Assembly: GCA_019747815.1 (NCBI GenBank)
Contig: JAIEQJ010000044.1
Span: forward strand, 23,379-87,378
DNA from: Hyphomonadaceae bacterium
GTDB lineage: Bacteria > Pseudomonadota > Alphaproteobacteria > Rhizobiales > Hyphomicrobiaceae
Direction of reading: 5' to 3'
Length of the DNA: 64,000 nt
Every line of letters begins with the position of its first letter. The first letter of the stretch is position 1. Of the stretch, positions 60,013-64,000 are shown in pieces. The position numbers and the translations under genes were made by a program. The notes below the pieces were generated by a model, which saw only the letters and a list, made by a program, of their open reading frames with translations, was not told where the DNA came from and searched no databases.

Positions 60013-61746
60013 ATGGCCAAGCTCCCCGCCTTGGTGGCGCAGCCCGTTGCTTGGCTGTCGGCATGGCGCCGCCGGCCGCGGACGTCGCCGGCGTGGACCC
60101 TATTCGTCGCCGTCATGTCGGCGGTCGTGCTGCTGCCCATCGCCACCGTCATTGTGCTGGCGCTGGCACCGGGCGCGAGCATCTGGCCGCATCTGCTGCG
60201 CACCGTGCTGCCGGCGGCGCTCGCCGATACGCTGCTGCTGCTCGTCGGCGTGAGCCTGCTGGTGCTGGTGTTCGGCACGGGCACGGCCTGGCTGGTGACC
60301 ATGTATCGCTTTCCCGGCCGCGCCGTCATGGATCGGCTGCTGGTGCTGCCGCTGGCGGTGCCGACCTACATCGTCGCCTACTGCTATGTGGAGCTCTTCG
60401 ATTTCTCGGGCCCCGTGCAGCGCCTGCTGCGCTTCCTGTTCGGGTGGCACACGGTCAAGGACTACTGGTTTCCCGATATCCGCAGCCTGGGAGGCGCCAT
60501 TCTGGTGCTCGCAGCGGTGCTCTACCCTTACGTCTACCTCTCGGCGCGGGCGAGCTTCGTGCAGCAGTCGGTGTGCGTGCTGGAGGTGGCGCGCACGCTG
60601 GGGCAAACGTCGGCCGGCACGTTCTGGCGCGTGGCGCTGCCGCTGGCGCGGCCGGCGCTGGCGGCGGGGCTCGCCTTGGCCCTGATGGAGACCCTGAACG
60701 ATCTGGGCGCTGTGCAATACCTAGGCGTCAACACGCTGACGGCCAGCATCTACACGACATGGCTGCAGCGCTCGAGCCTCGGCGGGGCGGCGCAACTGTC
60801 GCTGGTGGCGCTGCTGTTCGTGCTGGCCCTGGTGGTGGCGGAGCGCGCCGCCCGCGGCGAGGGACAGTATCACCACACCACCGGGCGCTACCGCTCGATC
60901 CCGTTTTCGGACCTCGAGGGCTGGCGTGGCTACGCCGCCGCGGCAGTTTGCGCGCTGCCCGTGCTGGCAGGCTTCGTGGCGCCGTTCGCCATCCTCCTGG
61001 TGCAGGCTGCGGCGCATGTCTCGGATGCGCTGCAGGCGGGGTTCTGGAGCGCCGTGCGCAACAGCGTCGGGGTGTCCCTGGTTGCGGCCCTGGCAACCGT
61101 GGCGCTGGGTCTGGCGCTCGCCTATGCGCGCCGGGTCGCGCCCAATGTCTTCGTGCGGGTGGCCGTGCGGGGTGCCGCGCTCGGCTATGCCCTGCCGGGC
61201 ACGGTGCTGGCGCTCGGCGTGCTCATTCCGCTGGCCGGCCTCGACAATGCCGTCGATGGGTGGCTGCGCGACCGGCTCGGCATCAGCGTCGGTCTGCTGC
61301 TCTCGGGCAGCCTGTTCGTGGTCGTGCTGGCCTACGTCATCCGCTTCCTGGCCGTGTCGCTGGCGGCGCTGGAGGCGGGCTTTGCGCGCCTGTCGCCCAA
61401 TCTGGATGCGGCCGCCCGCACGCTCGGGGAGACGGCGCTGTCGTCCCTGTGGCGGGTGCAGATCCCGCTGCTCGTGCCGGCGCTGGGCGCGGCCGCACTG
61501 CTCGTGTTCGTGGACGCGATGAAGGAGCTGCCGGCCATGATCCTGCTGCGTCCGTTCAACTTCGAGACGCTGGCCACGCACGTGTATGCCTACGCGGGGC
61601 TGGAGATGTTCGAGAACGCCACGCTCGGCGCATTGACCATCGTGCTCATCGGCCTGGTGCCGGTGCTGCTCCTGCACCAGGCCGTGGCGGGCGGCCGGGC
61701 CGGCTCGGGGTGGTTGCGCCGCGCCTCCGGCCGCGCGCAAGCCTGA
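60013..61746 (+). CDS. Fbp-type ABC transporter permease (double-domain)
   Basis: A 577-residue inner-membrane permease with two repeats of the binding-protein-dependent permease fold, about 12 membrane segments. EAA-type loops are ARTLGQTSAGTFWRVALPLARPAL and ARTLGETALSSLWRVQIPLLVPAL. LETLNDLGAVQYLG-like METLNDLGAVQYLGVNTLTASIYTTW and FVDAMKELPAMILLRPFNFETLATHVY are typical of iron(III) FbpB/SfuB proteins. Neither a binding protein (FbpA) nor an ATPase (FbpC) gene lies beside it, so it is separated from its partners. ATG 60013 follows GGTGGG. Confidence 0.87.
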   Translation: MAKLPALVAQPVAWLSAWRRRPRTSPAWTLFVAVMSAVVLLPIATVIVLALAPGASIWPHLLRTVLPAALADTLLLLVGVSLLVLVFGTGTAWLVTMYRFPGRAVMDRLLVLPLAVPTYIVAYCYVELFDFSGPVQRLLRFLFGWHTVKDYWFPDIRSLGGAILVLAAVLYPYVYLSARASFVQQSVCVLEVARTLGQTSAGTFWRVALPLARPALAAGLALALMETLNDLGAVQYLGVNTLTASIYTTWLQRSSLGGAAQLSLVALLFVLALVVAERAARGEGQYHHTTGRYRSIPFSDLEGWRGYAAAAVCALPVLAGFVAPFAILLVQAAAHVSDALQAGFWSAVRNSVGVSLVAALATVALGLALAYARRVAPNVFVRVAVRGAALGYALPGTVLALGVLIPLAGLDNAVDGWLRDRLGISVGLLLSGSLFVVVLAYVIRFLAVSLAALEAGFARLSPNLDAAARTLGETALSSLWRVQIPLLVPALGAAALLVFVDAMKELPAMILLRPFNFETLATHVYAYAGLEMFENATLGALTIVLIGLVPVLLLHQAVAGGRAGSGWLRRASGRAQA

Positions 61747-61850
61747 GCCGGGACCCGCGATCTCGCGCCCGTGTCTGCCGGTGGCTATGCAGCGCGCCCG
61801 CGCATGCTAACGTGGCCTGAGGCATGGCACTGGCACACGGGAGGGCCCGC

Positions 61851-62657
61851 ATGGATTTCAACGGCAAGGTCGCTCTGATCACGGGTGCGGGCAACGGCAT
61901 CGGCCGGGCCACGGCGCTGGCGTTCGCCGCGCGCGGCGCCAGGCTCCTCGTCGTCGACCGCGATGCGGAGACGGCCGAGGCTACGGCGGCCGTCATCCGC
62001 CAGCAGGGGGGAGAGGCGCGCTGTCACGTCGCCGACGTGACCCGCTCGGCCGAGGTCGAAGCCTATGTGCAGGCGGCCATGGAGGCCTGGGGCCGCATCG
62101 ACTGCTTCTTCAACAACGCCGGCATCGAGGGCCGGCTTGCCGCCATCGTCGACATGGACGAGGCGATGTTCGACGAGGTGCAGGCGGTCAACGTGAAGGG
62201 CGTGTTCCTCGGCCTGCGCGCCGTGTTGCCCGTCATGCTCGCGCAGCGGTCGGGCGCGGTGGTGAACACCGCCTCGGTCGCCGGCCTGGTCGGCACTCCG
62301 GGCATGGCGGCCTACGTCGCCTCCAAGCACGCCGTGATGGGGCTCACCAAATCGGCGGCCGGCGAGGTCGCCCGCGGCGGCGTGCGCGTCAACGCCGTCT
62401 GTCCCGGGCCGATCGAGACGCGCATGATGCGCGCCATCGAGGCGCAGATCGATCCGGCGAACCCGGCGTCCGTCGAGCAGCGCTATCACGCGGCGCTGCC
62501 GCTCGGGCGCTACGGCACGGCCGAGGAGGTGGCCAATGTCGTGGTGTTCCTGTGCTCCAGCCTCGCCGGCAACATCACGGGTGCGCAATACGTGATCGAT
62601 GGCGGGCGCACCTCGATCGGCGGCGCCATCACCACCTTGCCGAAGGTGCTCAGCTAG
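61851..62657 (+). CDS. Short-chain dehydrogenase/reductase (classical)
   Basis: A 268-residue SDR with intact catalytic parts: TGAGNGIGRATALAFAARG (cofactor), CFFNNAGIEG, NTASVAGLVGTPGMAAYVASKHAVMGLTKS (Ser, Tyr and Lys of the triad) and VNAVCPGPIETRM. VDRD after strand two suggests NAD over NADP. It oxidises or reduces a hydroxy or keto compound of unknown identity. ATG 61851 follows GGGAGGG by six bases. The Rieske oxygenase gene starts 57 bases after the stop, so the two probably form an operon for an aromatic or steroid-like substrate. Confidence 0.88.
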   Translation: MDFNGKVALITGAGNGIGRATALAFAARGARLLVVDRDAETAEATAAVIRQQGGEARCHVADVTRSAEVEAYVQAAMEAWGRIDCFFNNAGIEGRLAAIVDMDEAMFDEVQAVNVKGVFLGLRAVLPVMLAQRSGAVVNTASVAGLVGTPGMAAYVASKHAVMGLTKSAAGEVARGGVRVNAVCPGPIETRMMRAIEAQIDPANPASVEQRYHAALPLGRYGTAEEVANVVVFLCSSLAGNITGAQYVIDGGRTSIGGAITTLPKVLS

Positions 62658-62713
62658 GCTGCGGCCCGCAGGCCGTGGCGGACGACAGGAGACGACGACA
62701 GGGAGAACTGGGC

Positions 62714-63877
62714 ATGGCGGCGCTGCTGGCGGACGATCGCGCGATCGTGGAGCGGATCCTCACCCATATCGACCGGAACACCACGGATCTCAGCGCAGGG
62801 ATTTGGCGCGAGCCGGTGGACCACTACATCTCCCAACCGCGGTTCTCGGCGGAGATCGAGCGGGTGCTGCGCTTATCGCCGACACCGTTCTGCCCCTCGG
62901 CGGCGCTGCCGGAGGTGGGCTCGTACGTGGCGCGCGAGGCCGCGCTGACGCCGATCGTGGCGATCCGCGGTCATGACGGGGTGGTGCGCGCCTTCCGCAA
63001 TGTCTGCCGCCATCGCGGCGTGCAGCTTGTCGACGGGTCGGGCTGCAAGCCGGCGCTGACCTGCCGCTATCACGCCTGGACCTACGGCCTCGACGGGCGT
63101 CTGCGCGGCATTCCCGACGCGCACGGGTTCCCGGGCCTCGACAAGACCAAGTACGGCCTCGTCCCGGTCAGGACGCTGGAGGCGCATGGATTGGTCTTCG
63201 TCACCCAGGACGAGCCGGAAATCCCCAATGCCGAGATCAGCGCGCTGCCCGACCTGTTCGGTGCGGACTGGCGTCTGTACACGACCACGGCCCAGGAGGT
63301 CGCCGCCAACTGGAAGATCGTCGCCGAGGGGTTCCTGGAGGGCTATCACATCCGCTCGACGCATGCCGAGACGTTCTATCCGCGCCAGTACGACAATCTC
63401 AATGTCGTCGAGGCGTTCGGGCGCAACAGCCGGGTCAGCTTTCCCTACCGGCGCATCGAGAAGCTGCGCGCAATTCCTGCGGCCGAGCGCACCGCGGCGG
63501 GCATGCTGACCTATGTCTACCACCTCTTTCCCAATGTCATGCTCGCGACCTTCCCCACCAACGTCATCATGACGGTGCTGGAGCCCAAGGCTGCCGATCG
63601 CACGCGGCTCGTCACCTACACGCTGTCGAACATGGCCGGGCACCAGGAGGGCCGGACCGCCATCGCCCAGGGCCGCGATTTCGTTGCCGCCGGTGCGGTG
63701 GAGGACCGGGACATGGCCTGTGCCGCGCAGCGCGGGCTTGGCGCCCGGGCCAACGACGCCTTCACCTTCGGCCTGTTCGAAGGCGCCATCCGGCACTTCC
63801 ACCAGAACCTTGAGGCGGTGCTCGGGCCAGACCGAGGGCGTGGCGCGCGTGTCGAGCTCGCTCCAACCCCGTGCTGA
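62714..63877 (+). CDS. Rieske non-haem iron oxygenase, alpha subunit; C-terminus formed by a repeat
   Basis: A 387-residue ring-hydroxylating-oxygenase-like protein. The Rieske cluster is CRHRGVQLVDGSGCKPALTCRYHAWTYGLDGRL (C-x-H and C-x-x-H). The bridging Asp-like residue and iron ligands lie in VAEGFLEGYHIRSTHAETFYP (the two His) and a distal Asp near DAFTFGLFEGAIRHFH. The last residues (ARVELAPTPC) and the stop are encoded by a family-B intergenic repeat (from about 63847), so the end was replaced or extended by the repeat. The substrate and the reductase partner are not visible in the window. ATG 62714 follows GGGAG. Confidence 0.86.
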   Translation: MAALLADDRAIVERILTHIDRNTTDLSAGIWREPVDHYISQPRFSAEIERVLRLSPTPFCPSAALPEVGSYVAREAALTPIVAIRGHDGVVRAFRNVCRHRGVQLVDGSGCKPALTCRYHAWTYGLDGRLRGIPDAHGFPGLDKTKYGLVPVRTLEAHGLVFVTQDEPEIPNAEISALPDLFGADWRLYTTTAQEVAANWKIVAEGFLEGYHIRSTHAETFYPRQYDNLNVVEAFGRNSRVSFPYRRIEKLRAIPAAERTAAGMLTYVYHLFPNVMLATFPTNVIMTVLEPKAADRTRLVTYTLSNMAGHQEGRTAIAQGRDFVAAGAVEDRDMACAAQRGLGARANDAFTFGLFEGAIRHFHQNLEAVLGPDRGRGARVELAPTPC

Positions 63878-63973
63878 GCCTGTCGAAGCACGATTTTGGT
63901 GGGCGCGGCCCGTCCTTCGACAGGCTCAGGACGAGGGCGGCGGATGCGGCCCGTCCTTCGACAAGCTCAGGAT
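63871..63973. repeat. Intergenic hairpin repeats, family B (three units)
   Basis: Units lie at 63871-63891 (stem GTGCT/AGCAC), 63912-63932 (GTCCT/AGGAC) and 63953-63973 (GTCCT/AGGAT). Flanking bases from about 63847 match those before the 30819 unit (GTGTCGA-CTCGCTCCAAC). The first unit overlaps the end of the Rieske gene; the array continues to the window edge. Confidence 0.8.
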
Positions 63974-64000
63974 GCAGGCGAGCGCGCTGTCAATCGCGTG

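Overview
The window is GC-rich, gene-dense chromosomal DNA of an alphaproteobacterium, most likely a member of the Hyphomicrobiales (Rhizobiales) or a close relative. Evidence: a complete AapJQMP-type amino-acid ABC transporter, CpaC/CpaD/TadG-type pilus genes, a tRNA-His with discriminator A73 (an alphaproteobacterial trait), a LexA-type box of the alphaproteobacterial GAAC-N7-GAAC form, and glutaryl-CoA and phenylacetyl-CoA catabolic genes. No plasmid, phage or rRNA genes are seen. The assignment is inference from gene content; no database search was possible.

Layout. 1-5 kb: the start of a glutaryl-CoA dehydrogenase gene, a Gly/His-rich exported protein, citrate synthase divergent from phosphate acetyltransferase, and small genes. 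5-8.4 kb: a ParA-type ATPase, a GMC flavoenzyme and a PilZ protein. 8.5-13.7 kb: an amino-acid transporter operon (aapP-J-Q-M order), a GNAT enzyme and a His-rich metal-binding protein. 13.8-22 kb: an FAD oxidoreductase, a DUF2130 coiled-coil protein behind an apparent SOS promoter, rsgA, rpe, rimK and a BT1-type transporter. 22.2-29.8 kb: a small inverted-repeat element next to tadG, then cpaC-cpaD, metA, a TadD-like TPR lipoprotein and a DUF817 membrane protein. 30-40 kb: a YpsA-like protein, methylmalonyl-CoA mutase small subunit, a HerA-like ATPase plus a small protein copying its tail, an exonuclease-CBS-nucleotidyltransferase fusion, a cNMP-binding patatin and an OpgC-like protein.

40.4-47.7 kb: an HxlR regulator with twin operators, an SDR, a chromene-carboxylate isomerase-like protein and the paaABCDE phenylacetyl-CoA epoxidase operon. 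48-51.4 kb: a TAXI-TRAP transporter (binding protein plus fused permease). 51.5-53.1 kb: a short exported peptide with a Thr/Asp-rich tail followed by an MvdD-like ATP-grasp ligase. I read this as a candidate graspetide (omega-ester peptide) cassette, and it is the most interesting locus here. 53.2-58 kb: an M24-family protein with one metal ligand replaced, a repeat-containing exported protein, a beta-hydroxyacid dehydrogenase and an N-acetylmuramoyl-L-alanine amidase. 58.1-58.5 kb: an integrase remnant against the 3' end of tRNA-His(GTG). 58.7-64 kb: a histidine kinase, an Fbp-type permease, an SDR and a Rieske oxygenase.

The intergenic spaces carry several families of short palindromic repeats. 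One has stems that co-vary between copies; one lies in frame inside paaD; one supplies the last codons of the Rieske gene. Catabolic genes (gcdH, paaABCDE, mutA, Rieske oxygenase, citrate synthase, pta) together with three uptake systems (Aap, TRAP-TAXI, Fbp permease) suggest an aerobic heterotroph living on amino acids, organic acids and aromatics.
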